DNA of 64,000 nucleotides from contig CAZRMT010000002.1 in NCBI GenBank assembly GCA_964601265.1, positions 11,677-75,676 on the forward strand. The letters run 5' to 3'. Each line of letters begins with the position of its first letter. Positions within the stretch are counted from its first letter, which is position 1. Source of the DNA: UBA4675 sp964601265. GTDB lineage: Bacteria > Bacillota > Clostridia > Christensenellales > Borkfalkiaceae. The translations under genes were made by a program, and so were the position numbers. This document shows positions 43,503 through 52,218 of the stretch, piece by piece. Below the pieces are notes generated by a model that saw only the letters and a program-made list of their open reading frames with translations, made no database searches and was not told the origin of the DNA.

Positions 43503-45206
43503 TTACCCTTTTATTTCTTCAAAAGACATACTGAATTGTCCGCTTAAATTGTAACAAGCGTCGTATTCGGGGCTGTAATAACAAAAATACATAGTTTTAG
43601 TTCTTTCGTTAACTTTTATTACGAGCAACGTATTCATTGCGCTTGTCATCATTGCGCCCTGTGCGTCAACTAAAAAAGAAGTTACCGTATTCCCGTTTAT
43701 TCCTTTATCTTGTCTCATAACAATATAGTCGCTACAAAGATGTCCGCTAAACACCATAAACACATTGGAATGTTTCTTTAAGCATTTTTCCCACATATCG
43801 ACTGCATTATTGCTTTTATCGTAATTTATAGTTATGGTAGGCGAATGTTTATCGTCACCGTCCACAAGACTTCCGTCAGGCTCTACGTAACTATGCGTAG
43901 TAACTATTACTCTCGAATTCGGATGCTCGCTTATAATTCTATCCGCCCAGTTTACAACGTTGGTTCTCGGTCCGTACTCTAAACACATAATCAGATATTC
44001 AACGTTACCGATTTTTATTAACGAATAGTAATTATCCATACATCCATTTTTAAACGCCCCGCCGAAATATTCTGTTTTACTGTATTTATCATAGGAAAAA
44101 TATTTGTTAAACATAGTCGTGCTTCTGTCTTTCGTCGCCCAGTTATCGTAATCGTGATTACCGAGTATCACCGAATAAGGAACCTTTCCGTCCAACATAG
44201 AAATGTACTTGCTAGCGTCTTGCCATTCTTTTTCGGTTGCCTCGGGATTTACGGAATACTTACTTTCAACCATATCGCCCAAATACATTACGAATTGCGT
44301 ATTTAATTCCTCGGCGCTATCTACTATCCATTGACTTTGCTGTTTAAAATTATCTTTTTTCCAGTAGTTCATCGCTTGCATATCGGGAACAACCATTAAC
44401 GTATAATCGTAATCTTCGACTTGTTGCACTTCAACGTATCTATCGTAAGTATTTACCTTACAATTATTTTTCGTGTCGGCAGTATCTTCAATAAGCGTAT
44501 TATCGAAACTCCATTCTTTACCGAAATACCAATTTGACGCAAGCCCCGCTCTTTGAGAAGAAGTTATTTCTTTACTTTTCATATCTTCTTTTATCGTGGA
44601 CAGACTTTGCTTCGTCGAGTAAACGGTTATTTGCTCGATTTTTCCGTAAAAAGGCGTTTTTTCATTATACCAGTTATTCCAATCCGTCCCCACGCCGAAT
44701 TTCATACCGCAAACGCTTTCTCCAAGCTCTACGTCAACTTCTTCGGCAAGCGTGCCGTTTACGTAATAATAAAGTTTTTTATTCTCTTTATCTCTAACGA
44801 TAGCAACGTGAGTCCACTCGTCGTTTCTTAAATCAACGCTTTCAAAAGTGTGAACGTACCTTCCGTTATTCCAATATAAAAGAAAATTACCTTTTGTTCC
44901 CACTCCGAAATTTACGCTCCCCGCATAGCCTTTGTCAGCGTTATAGTAATTGCCGAATATTACTCCGCCCACGATATTATCCGCAAGAGAGGACGGTAAC
45001 TGTATCCACGCTTCAAACGTATTAATAGTTTGCTCGTACGCCCTTTCGGTTTCATACATTATCCTATCGGTTACGATAGAATAAACCTTTTTCCCGTTTT
45101 TTAACGAATATGCGCTTACCCTATCGGAAGGCAGTCTGACAAAAGACGTGAGCGTTAACGATAATATTAACGAAAAAATTAAAAATACGTGTTTTTTAGT
45201 CATCAT
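43503..45206 (-). CDS. Secreted LamG-calcineurin-like phosphoesterase
   Basis: The 567-residue product has a Sec signal ending near DRVSAYS, without a lipobox. Residues about 60-205 form a LamG/concanavalin-like domain (INTFEAWIQLPSSLADN; DEWTHVAIVRDKENKKLYYYVNGTL; YGKIEQITVYS). Residues about 268-560 are a metallophosphoesterase with VVPDMQ, YLGDMVES, ILGNHDYDNW, TTHSY and FSGHLCSD. In the last motif the second His of GHxH is Cys, so the site may bind one metal differently. ATG-ATG begins after GGAG. It is middle gene of the operon. Confidence 0.85.
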   Translation of the reverse strand: MMTKKHVFLIFSLILSLTLTSFVRLPSDRVSAYSLKNGKKVYSIVTDRIMYETERAYEQTINTFEAWIQLPSSLADNIVGGVIFGNYYNADKGYAGSVNFGVGTKGNFLLYWNNGRYVHTFESVDLRNDEWTHVAIVRDKENKKLYYYVNGTLAEEVDVELGESVCGMKFGVGTDWNNWYNEKTPFYGKIEQITVYSTKQSLSTIKEDMKSKEITSSQRAGLASNWYFGKEWSFDNTLIEDTADTKNNCKVNTYDRYVEVQQVEDYDYTLMVVPDMQAMNYWKKDNFKQQSQWIVDSAEELNTQFVMYLGDMVESKYSVNPEATEKEWQDASKYISMLDGKVPYSVILGNHDYDNWATKDRSTTMFNKYFSYDKYSKTEYFGGAFKNGCMDNYYSLIKIGNVEYLIMCLEYGPRTNVVNWADRIISEHPNSRVIVTTHSYVEPDGSLVDGDDKHSPTITINYDKSNNAVDMWEKCLKKHSNVFMVFSGHLCSDYIVMRQDKGINGNTVTSFLVDAQGAMMTSAMNTLLVIKVNERTKTMYFCYYSPEYDACYNLSGQFSMSFEEIKG

Positions 45207-45222
45207 TATGTTCTCCTTTATT

Positions 45223-47601
45223 TTATTCGTCGTAGGAAATAAAACTCATATTAGAAAATACCGTACCTATCGAATATGCGTTAAATCCGACGCCTATACA
45301 CTTTTCATTGTCGGCAAAAAGCGAAAGTCCTTCCGTAGCCGTATAAGTGTATACACACTCCCCGTCTAAATATATTTTAATATATTCGGGCATAATTTCT
45401 ATACCTAAATTAAACGTAAGAGAATCTGTTTCTCCTGAAGAAAACGCTTTATTTTTCGCATAATACTCGCCGAGTTTTCCCTCGGTAGCTTCCTTATAGC
45501 TTATAACCGCAAGCGTACCTTTCGTTCCGTCGGGCTTTCCGCTATAAACGCCGTTGTTTATCGTAGTTAGCGTAAAATTAGAATTCGCTTTTGCATTGTG
45601 ATGCAAGTAATAACAACATATACTGCTATTTGCGTAATCCACCAAGCTTTCGGACGAAGGAACGTAGGCATTGATATACAAGCCGAGCCTCGTATTGTTT
45701 TTATCCGTTATCGTAATATCGGCCAACCATTTTCCGTAACGCCCGCTTATTCCGTCCACGGTTGTAGCGGCTTTAAGTCCCGTAGAAGTATAAGTTCCTC
45801 CGTCCGCACTTATCGTAAAGCCATTTTTACTCGTTTCCTTTTGCTCTTCGATAGCCGTCATTTTAATAAATTTATATTCCGCAAATAACGTTCCTACGGT
45901 AGCGGAAGTAAAACCGACGCCCACGCATTTATCGTTATCGTCAAACAAGCCCAGACCGTCTTTTTCTTCATATTCGATTATCGTTTCTCCGTCAAGATAA
46001 ACTTTTATATAAGTATTGAGAACCTCTATTGCCAAATTAAAAGTCAGCGTATTGCTTTCTCCGTCTAAAAACGCTTTGTTTTTTGCATAATACTCACCTA
46101 GTTTTCCCTCGCTAGCCTCGGTATAGCTTTTAACTTTTAAACTACCCGTTGTCCCGTCCGGTTTACCGCCGTAAACGCCGTTGTTAATCGTCGTTAGCGT
46201 AAAGTTGGCGTTTGCTTTTACGTTATGGTGAATATAATAACCGCAAATTTCATTATTTGAAAACAATACCGTTTCTTCGGAACGGGGAACAAACGCATTT
46301 ATAAGCAATCCGACCCTACTGTTAGTAACGTCGCTTATCGTAATATCCGTAGACCATTTCCCGTATTTTCCGCAAAGGTTATCAATAGTAACCGTGGCAT
46401 TCTTATCCACGCTTTTATATTTTCCGTCCGAATATGCGTAATAACCGTTATATGAGGCGACTTTTTCAAATTTTGCATATAAAGTCAAGTCGGAACTTAA
46501 ACCGTTTGCGTTTATTATTTGCGTATTATAATCTTTATCCGAAAACCACCCGACAAACTCATATCCGTTTTCGGCAAGTTCGGGAAGATATACTTTTTCG
46601 TCTGCGGTATAAAGTCTTTTTTCGACTTCTTTTTCGGTTAAACCGTTTACGTAAGTAGCGACGAAAGTTCTGTTTGAAAACTCGTTAGCGTTAAACGTTA
46701 TATTTTTAGCGCAATTACCCGCAACGTTCGTCCTAACGCCCACTTGACTTCCTAAAACCGTACCCAATAATTGCCCGTCATAAGCAAAAACTTGTGCTCC
46801 GTCTATCGACAAAATTGTTTTTGTAGGCGTAAAATCTACCGAAAAAACCGTTGTCAATACTCCGCCGAAATTTTTCCAATTAGACCATTTTAATTGCCAC
46901 GATTGCGGTAAAACGGTTAAAGCAATCGTTTTTAATGCGTTATAATCGCCGTCTTTTACCTTTGCCAGCTGTACTCCGCCGTTAGTCGGATTTAAATGGA
47001 AATACCAGTACTCGCAATCGTTCGTATAAATATAGTCGCTTTCCCCGTATGCCAAATTCCATATTACGCCTATTCCGCTAGTAGATTCGTTTTTAATATC
47101 CAACGTAACCGAAAGCGTGCCGTAATATCCTCCGACTATATTTTTTGCAGGGCGTATCCCTGCCTTTTTTGAAGTATACGTTTGCGTAGCGTCGTTATAA
47201 CTCCAACTAAACATTTGTGGCATATCGTATTTTGCATAAAAAGCCATAGAATGAGAGGGCATTACAAAGTTTTCGGAAACGACGTTTTCTTGCCACTCGT
47301 CAAGCCAACAGACAAACGGTAGCAAATCCCCTTCGTAGACGTAATTTTGAGGTTTTTGCCAAGCGGAAACGTCAACCGTTTCGCCCGCTTTATATTTTAC
47401 TACCGTATAATCGTCGTCCGTATAATATAACCTTATATCATACTCGTTTTCAGCATTTCCGCTTAAATCGCTAAACGAATTTGAACTTTCAACGTCACCG
47501 CTTGCCTTATTTGAACTCGAATTACTCTCCGAAACAACCGAACAAGCCGTTAAAGAAAGCATAAAGACAATAAATAAAAAAACAATCAATATTTTTTTCA
47601 T
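45223..47601 (-). CDS. Secreted lipoprotein with InlB-like repeats and tandem duplicated LamG-like domains
   Basis: The 792-residue lipoprotein starts at the ATG at 47601, behind GGAGG; the longer frame to 47634 is upstream of that site. The signal ends in MLSLTAC. It has a degenerate InlB-like repeat near residue 50-110, a LamG-like domain (KNIVGGYYGTLSVTLDIKNESTSG), a second InlB-like repeat (FVGWFSDKDYN), and then two successive copies of about 200 residues (46430-45850 and 45835-45226). Both copies contain NFTLTTINNGVY, GKLGEYYAKNKAF and CVGVGF/CIGVGF. It probably binds an extracellular polymer. Confidence 0.85.
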   Translation of the reverse strand: MKKILIVFLFIVFMLSLTACSVVSESNSSSNKASGDVESSNSFSDLSGNAENEYDIRLYYTDDDYTVVKYKAGETVDVSAWQKPQNYVYEGDLLPFVCWLDEWQENVVSENFVMPSHSMAFYAKYDMPQMFSWSYNDATQTYTSKKAGIRPAKNIVGGYYGTLSVTLDIKNESTSGIGVIWNLAYGESDYIYTNDCEYWYFHLNPTNGGVQLAKVKDGDYNALKTIALTVLPQSWQLKWSNWKNFGGVLTTVFSVDFTPTKTILSIDGAQVFAYDGQLLGTVLGSQVGVRTNVAGNCAKNITFNANEFSNRTFVATYVNGLTEKEVEKRLYTADEKVYLPELAENGYEFVGWFSDKDYNTQIINANGLSSDLTLYAKFEKVASYNGYYAYSDGKYKSVDKNATVTIDNLCGKYGKWSTDITISDVTNSRVGLLINAFVPRSEETVLFSNNEICGYYIHHNVKANANFTLTTINNGVYGGKPDGTTGSLKVKSYTEASEGKLGEYYAKNKAFLDGESNTLTFNLAIEVLNTYIKVYLDGETIIEYEEKDGLGLFDDNDKCVGVGFTSATVGTLFAEYKFIKMTAIEEQKETSKNGFTISADGGTYTSTGLKAATTVDGISGRYGKWLADITITDKNNTRLGLYINAYVPSSESLVDYANSSICCYYLHHNAKANSNFTLTTINNGVYSGKPDGTKGTLAVISYKEATEGKLGEYYAKNKAFSSGETDSLTFNLGIEIMPEYIKIYLDGECVYTYTATEGLSLFADNEKCIGVGFNAYSIGTVFSNMSFISYDE

Positions 47602-47622
47602 AGCGTTTTCCTCCGCATTTTT

Positions 47623-47738
47623 ATTATACACCAATACTTATAAAATTCTAAAAAAATTATGAATACAACAAAAAACCAAAAGTATATTCCAATATTTATT
47701 GTAATTCACTTGCTCTTAGTTTAACGTTATGTTATAAT
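47623..47738. promoter_or_regulatory. Divergent promoter region of the second regulator locus
   Basis: On the plus strand TTGCTC (47710-47715) and TATAAT (47733-47738) have a 17-base spacer. On the minus strand TATAAT lies at 47623-47628 with TTAGAA 17 bases upstream of it. An ATACTT/AAGTAT pair flanks the region, but no strong operator-like inverted repeat is apparent, unlike the first locus. Confidence 0.6.
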
Positions 47739-47772
47739 CAAAAAAATTTTAAACGCTTTTTAGGAGAAAAAA

Positions 47773-48801
47773 ATGGATACACCCGAAAAAATCAAAAATA
47801 CCCGATTAAAATCGCTTAACCTATACGAGGACGAAGAAAGCATTGCAAACATTGCCTCGGCTTTATCCGTCCCCGCAAGAAGAAATATTCTAAAACTTAT
47901 AAATATGTCGAATTATTCTATAAATGAAATTGCAGAAAAGTTAAACATGCCCGTTTCAACCGCATCTTTCCACGTAAAAGTTCTTGTAAATGCGGGATTG
48001 TTAAACTATTCTAACGCAACGAAAAAAATCGGAAACGAAAAAAGGTTAACTTTAAATAATTACCTCTTTACGATATACACGGGACAACCCGACGAAAAAG
48101 CCTTTCAAAAAAACGAAAAAGTAACTATTGATATTCCGATAGGCAGTTATACAAATTATTCTATCGACGAAACGCCTTGCGGAATTACCACCGCCGAAAA
48201 TATTTTATTGGTTTCCGACTATCCTTGTATTTTTTCTTCTCCACAAAGATTTAAAGCAGGTCTTATTTGGCTTAAAAAAGGTTTTTTGGAATACTCCGTT
48301 CCGTTACTGAATTTTTCAGGCTCTAGCGTCGGCAAAAACAAAGCTATTTATTTTAACGACTTAAAATCGATTACATCATTGTGTTTCAGTTTTGAGATTT
48401 GTTCGGAATACGCCGGCTACAACCACAATTATAAAAGCGATATTACTTTTAGCGTAAACGGAATAGATTTATGCACCTATACAAGCCTCGGAGATTTCGG
48501 AGAAAGGAGAGGTAAACTCACCCCCGAGTGGTGGGCTGACACAAACACGCAATACGGACTACTGCAAAACGTAGATATTCGTTTTGACGGAACTTACCTA
48601 AACGAAAAAAGAGTGTCCGACGTTTGCGTTGAGGATTTAAACGTAACGAGCAACGACGTTTTAATTTTCCGCATTTCCGTAAAAGACGACGCAAAACACG
48701 TAGGCGGATTTAATTTATTCGGAAAAGAGTTCGGCGATTATCCGCAAGACGTAAACCTAACGATAACTTACCAACAACAAACAAAGAAAATAGAAATATA
48801 A
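47773..48801 (+). CDS. ArsR-family winged-helix regulator, paralogue of 3047
   Basis: The 342-residue protein has an ArsR-type winged helix at about residues 29-80 (ALSVPARRNILKLINM; NMPVSTASFHVKVLVNAGLL) without Cys metal ligands. The C-terminal domain (about 118-335) matches the domain of the 3047 protein through SDITFSVNGIDLC, KLTPEWWAD, YGLLQNVDI and AKHVGGFNLFGKEFG. AGGAG precedes the ATG. It is divergent from the secreted operon 47601-42630, which it probably controls. No named family is known to me. Confidence 0.8.
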   Translation: MDTPEKIKNTRLKSLNLYEDEESIANIASALSVPARRNILKLINMSNYSINEIAEKLNMPVSTASFHVKVLVNAGLLNYSNATKKIGNEKRLTLNNYLFTIYTGQPDEKAFQKNEKVTIDIPIGSYTNYSIDETPCGITTAENILLVSDYPCIFSSPQRFKAGLIWLKKGFLEYSVPLLNFSGSSVGKNKAIYFNDLKSITSLCFSFEICSEYAGYNHNYKSDITFSVNGIDLCTYTSLGDFGERRGKLTPEWWADTNTQYGLLQNVDIRFDGTYLNEKRVSDVCVEDLNVTSNDVLIFRISVKDDAKHVGGFNLFGKEFGDYPQDVNLTITYQQQTKKIEI

Positions 48802-48808
48802 AAAATTC

Positions 48809-48834
48809 GGGCGGAAGCAATTTAGCTTCCGCCC
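48809..48834. terminator. Bidirectional terminator hairpin
   Basis: GGGCGGAAGC (48809-48818) pairs with 48825-48834 around AATTTA. A T-run follows on the minus strand (GAATTTTTTAT). The loop equals that of the terminator at 5208 and the stem that of 42590. Confidence 0.75.
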
Positions 48835-48839
48835 TATCT

Positions 48840-49658
48840 TTAAAACACGTTTTTATGTATTTTTACCTCTTTTCCGTTTAAGTACCCCAAAAACGAATCC
48901 TTTTCAAAATGAAAAACGATACGATAAGCGAATAATTGCTGATATTTATATTTATATCGCTTATTTATTTCTTCTTTTCCGTACTTTCCGTCACCCAAAA
49001 CGAAATTACCGATAAACGCCATATGACTTCTTATCTGATGAGTTCTTCCCGTAATCAACTTTACTTCGATTAAACTTTTTATTTCGTCGGTTTTTAAAAC
49101 TTTATATCCCGTAACGATTTTCAATCGCCCTTTACCCTCGTCCGGGTAAACCTTTAAAAAGGAATTTTTAGAGTCCTTTTTTGCATAAGCCGTAACCACG
49201 TCCTCTTTTTTCGGCGGAACGCCCCACACAAGCGCAAGGTAATATTTTTCAACTGTTCTATTTTTTAACGCTTTAAAAAGTTCGTTAAACGCTCCGTCGT
49301 TTAGCGCAAAAATCATAAGCCCGCCCGTATTTCTATCTAGTCTATGAGTGAATATCGCAGAAGGATAAATCTTTTTCACTTGGTCAAAATAATCCCTCGA
49401 TTCTATCCCTTGACGCTTATCGCATATTAAAACGTTTTCGTCTTTATACACCTCTATTATATCTTCGCTTTGCTCCGCAAGATAAATTTCGACTTTATCG
49501 CCCGACTTTACTAAAACGTTTTTATTTGTCCTTATTCCGTTTATCTTTACGTCTTTTTTTCTTAATGCTTTTTTAAACGCCACGTAAGACACGCCTTCAT
49601 TTAAGGCAATTTGAGAAACTTTTTCTCCCTTTTTTACTATTATGCTTTTTAATACCAT
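48840..49658 (-). CDS. RluA-family pseudouridine synthase
   Basis: The 272-residue enzyme isomerises U to pseudouridine in rRNA or tRNA. An N-terminal S4-like domain is followed by the catalytic motif HRLDRNTGGLMIFAL and the family blocks VEKYYLALVWG and IEVKLITGRTHQIRSHMAFIG. The AAGGTGGG site places the start at 49658, so the gene overlaps the end of feoB by 62 bases. The RNA target is not clear (RluD, RluC or another). Confidence 0.88.
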   Translation of the reverse strand: MVLKSIIVKKGEKVSQIALNEGVSYVAFKKALRKKDVKINGIRTNKNVLVKSGDKVEIYLAEQSEDIIEVYKDENVLICDKRQGIESRDYFDQVKKIYPSAIFTHRLDRNTGGLMIFALNDGAFNELFKALKNRTVEKYYLALVWGVPPKKEDVVTAYAKKDSKNSFLKVYPDEGKGRLKIVTGYKVLKTDEIKSLIEVKLITGRTHQIRSHMAFIGNFVLGDGKYGKEEINKRYKYKYQQLFAYRIVFHFEKDSFLGYLNGKEVKIHKNVF

Positions 49659-51375
49659 AACCCACCTTGGCTATTATCATAACAAAAATTACGAAAATAA
49701 TCAAGAACAAATAATCACCGTTTAAAGTTTTATACGTTAAAAATCCGCCTATATACCCGAAAATGATATTTTTTAAGAAAATGTTAAGAGAAAATAAAAA
49801 TCCTTCTTCTTTTCTAAACGAATTCATTGCCACAAAACAAGGCGGAAAAAAGCAAAAGAAAACGCAAAAAGCACAACGGGACGCAAAAGATAATCCCGCA
49901 CCGCTGACAGACAGCGCCGAAACAGCCCCGATTACCCCTTCTTTTGCAAACAAACCGCAAAGCACGCTTACCGCGTATCTCCAATCGCGAATTCCTAAAG
50001 GATAAAAAACAAAACTGATTTTTTTTGCAACAAAACCGAGTAAGCTTTCCGAAATATTATCGCAAACGGTAAAGTTAACGCTAACCCCGACGAAAATACT
50101 TAACGCCACGGAAATTAACGCAATAATCACCGCGGTTTTTTTCACAAAATCACACGCAGAGTTGAACGATTTTTTTAAAACCGATTTTATTTTTGGAAAA
50201 CAAAGCCTGTCGAGTTCTTTTATAAAATATTCTTTTTCGTCGTTAGTCACCGTAAACCATATAATTAACGCCACAGCCACTGCCGTTTGCAATAAAAACA
50301 ACAACGTAACGGCTAAAAAAGAATTTTTAAAAAAAGTTTTACATAAAAAAATAATAACCGTACTTTTTGCCGAACACGGAATTACGCTCAATTCTTTTAA
50401 GGTTTTTATTTTTGCTTTTTCGTTTTCGCAACTATTGCAAAGTTCACAAGAAAGCGCGGTGCAAGTAACCCCCGAAATTAAAGGGAACAAGCTTTTACAC
50501 CCTAGTCCCGACCTATTTAACACGGGAAACATAACCGAAGCCGTACGCTCGGCAAAACCGCTTTCTTCGTACACGTATAAAAAGCAATTAAGTATTACTA
50601 TTTGAGGAATAAACGCAAGTACGTCCGACACCCCTTGTATTCCTCCGCATATCACCTTAATTAAAAAACCGCTTAATTTTTTTTGTTTAAAAAAGTTTCC
50701 GCAATATCCGCAAAAACGGTCGCTTTGCAACTTAAAAAAATCCGAACAAAATTTTCCTAAAGAATAATTCCCTACGCAACAATACAAACAGCATAAAGAA
50801 AAAACGATAAATATCGCAACGTTAATAAAAGGATTAAGCAAATATTTATCTGCCTTGCAAAAATTATTTTGAAAAAAATCAACTCCTTTAATTTTTGTAA
50901 CTTCTTTTAAGTTTTTTACGCTTTCCTTAAAACGCTTTATATTTTTACCGTCGTATGCGTTTACAACAAAAACGTTTACGCCGAAAATCTCTTCGCAAAG
51001 TTTTACGGTTTTTCTGTCGTTTGATACGGTTTTGCTTAAAACAACGCTAAACTTAAACCCTTTTTCAATAAGTTCCTTGCATAGTTTCACACTGCCTTCT
51101 ATATGGCTAGCGTCGATTAATACTATTATCTTTTCTTCTTTTATCTCATTTAATCTTTTAACAGAATTTTTTTCTTCAATAGAACTAGCTTTTAAAGAAT
51201 AAATCCCCGGTAAATCGCTAACGTAAAACTCTTCTCCGTTATATTTATAACTAGACTTTTTTACCACTGCTGTAACGCCGTGCCAATTTCCCGTTTTTTC
51301 GTTTTTATCGCATAAAGCGTTATATAGGCTGGTTTTCCCCGAGTTCGGATTGCCTAGCAAAACATATTCAAACAT
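49597..51375 (-). CDS. feoB: Ferrous iron transporter FeoB, shortened and divergent
   Basis: FeoB imports Fe2+. The 592-residue protein has an N-terminal G domain (GNPNSGKTS P-loop; GNWHGVTAV switch I; DLPGIYSLKASS) and membrane gate segments (GVTCTALSCELC, SVIPCSAKS). It is shorter than the usual 650 or more, and the G4 NxxD motif is not visible (VVLSKTVSND at its place), so GTP specificity may differ. The conserved Cys of the membrane gates are present in altered context. It overlaps feoA by 8 bases and rluA by 62. Confidence 0.85.
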   Translation of the reverse strand: MFEYVLLGNPNSGKTSLYNALCDKNEKTGNWHGVTAVVKKSSYKYNGEEFYVSDLPGIYSLKASSIEEKNSVKRLNEIKEEKIIVLIDASHIEGSVKLCKELIEKGFKFSVVLSKTVSNDRKTVKLCEEIFGVNVFVVNAYDGKNIKRFKESVKNLKEVTKIKGVDFFQNNFCKADKYLLNPFINVAIFIVFSLCCLYCCVGNYSLGKFCSDFFKLQSDRFCGYCGNFFKQKKLSGFLIKVICGGIQGVSDVLAFIPQIVILNCFLYVYEESGFAERTASVMFPVLNRSGLGCKSLFPLISGVTCTALSCELCNSCENEKAKIKTLKELSVIPCSAKSTVIIFLCKTFFKNSFLAVTLLFLLQTAVAVALIIWFTVTNDEKEYFIKELDRLCFPKIKSVLKKSFNSACDFVKKTAVIIALISVALSIFVGVSVNFTVCDNISESLLGFVAKKISFVFYPLGIRDWRYAVSVLCGLFAKEGVIGAVSALSVSGAGLSFASRCAFCVFFCFFPPCFVAMNSFRKEEGFLFSLNIFLKNIIFGYIGGFLTYKTLNGDYLFLIIFVIFVMIIAKVGYGIKKHNSKKGRKSFSNCLK

Positions 51376-51577
51376 ACTCTACCACAACGTTTTCCGCAAC
51401 TAAATTTTCCATAACGACGACCTTGCCGTTGGCTATAACGCATTTTATTTTTTTAAACTTAAACGGAATAAAACAAAGAACGTTTTCGGACAAGCCTAAA
51501 CGTTCTAACTTTTCTTTAAATCTGTAAATCTTAACTATTTTAAATCTTTTATTTATTAAAGCCGTAGTTATATTCAT
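51368..51577 (-). CDS. feoA: FeoA-like SH3-domain protein
   Basis: The 69-residue cytosolic FeoA protein has the SH3-like fold signature (YRFKEKLERLGLSEN.., VVVMENLVAENVVVEYV). FeoA works with FeoB in iron uptake. It overlaps feoB, so translation is likely coupled. No clear ribosome binding site was found. Confidence 0.8.
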   Translation of the reverse strand: MNITTALINKRFKIVKIYRFKEKLERLGLSENVLCFIPFKFKKIKCVIANGKVVVMENLVAENVVVEYV

Positions 51578-51606
51578 AGTAAATATTTATGAAAATAAAC
51601 TCAACT

Positions 51607-52203
51607 TTATTCTTGCGTTTCATTGTAAAGCGTTACGATTTTATCCAACAAAGAGAGTAAATCTTCTTTCCCGTAACCGTTTTCGCTGGAAACACCTATA
51701 ACGTTACCCGCTCCCATTTTAAGATAATCGGCAATAACTTTAAGTTGCGGTTTAATTTTTGACTTTCCGAGCTTATCGCATTTTGTCGCTATAACCGAAA
51801 AAGGAATAAGCGTTTTGTGAAAATAGTTAACCATATCGACGTCGTCTGCGGTAGGATTATGTCTTACGTCGACAAGCGATAATGCGTGCGTAACTTTCGT
51901 AACCGAAAAAAACGCTTCCATGGTTTCTCCCCAACTAATTCTTTCTTCCTTGCTCACCTTTGCAAAACCGTAACCGGGTAAATCGGCAAGAATAAAATAA
52001 CCGAAATCGAAATAGTTTACAAGTCTTGTTCTACCGGGGGTATTACTCGTTCTTGCTAGTTTTTTCTTGTTGGCAAGCATATTTATAAGCGAACTTTTAC
52101 CTACGTTTGATTTTCCGCATATGGCAATAACGGGTTTATCGGTTTTTATAAACTGTGCGCTCGTTTTTGCCGAAGTAATAAATTCTGCATAGGTTATCTT
52201 CAT
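51607..52203 (-). CDS. engB: Ribosome biogenesis GTP-binding protein EngB
   Basis: The 198-residue GTPase (YsxC/YihA) acts in late 50S assembly. Motifs are GKSNVGKSSL, the switch region NTPGRTRLV, DLPGYGFAKV and TKCDKLG. It follows lon by 15 bases, the lon-ysxC order common in Firmicutes. AAGGGTG precedes the start. Confidence 0.95.
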   Translation of the reverse strand: MKITYAEFITSAKTSAQFIKTDKPVIAICGKSNVGKSSLINMLANKKKLARTSNTPGRTRLVNYFDFGYFILADLPGYGFAKVSKEERISWGETMEAFFSVTKVTHALSLVDVRHNPTADDVDMVNYFHKTLIPFSVIATKCDKLGKSKIKPQLKVIADYLKMGAGNVIGVSSENGYGKEDLLSLLDKIVTLYNETQE

Positions 52204-52218
52204 AATTCACCCTTATTT

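Noticed and set aside
47602..47634. Longer N-terminus of the 45223 lipoprotein
   Set aside because: The GGAGG site and the lipoprotein signal fix the start at 47601; the longer frame overlaps the -10 box.
50162..50605. Plus-strand 147-codon frame inside feoB
   Set aside because: It is antisense to a gene with clear family motifs, with low-complexity translation and no ribosome binding site.
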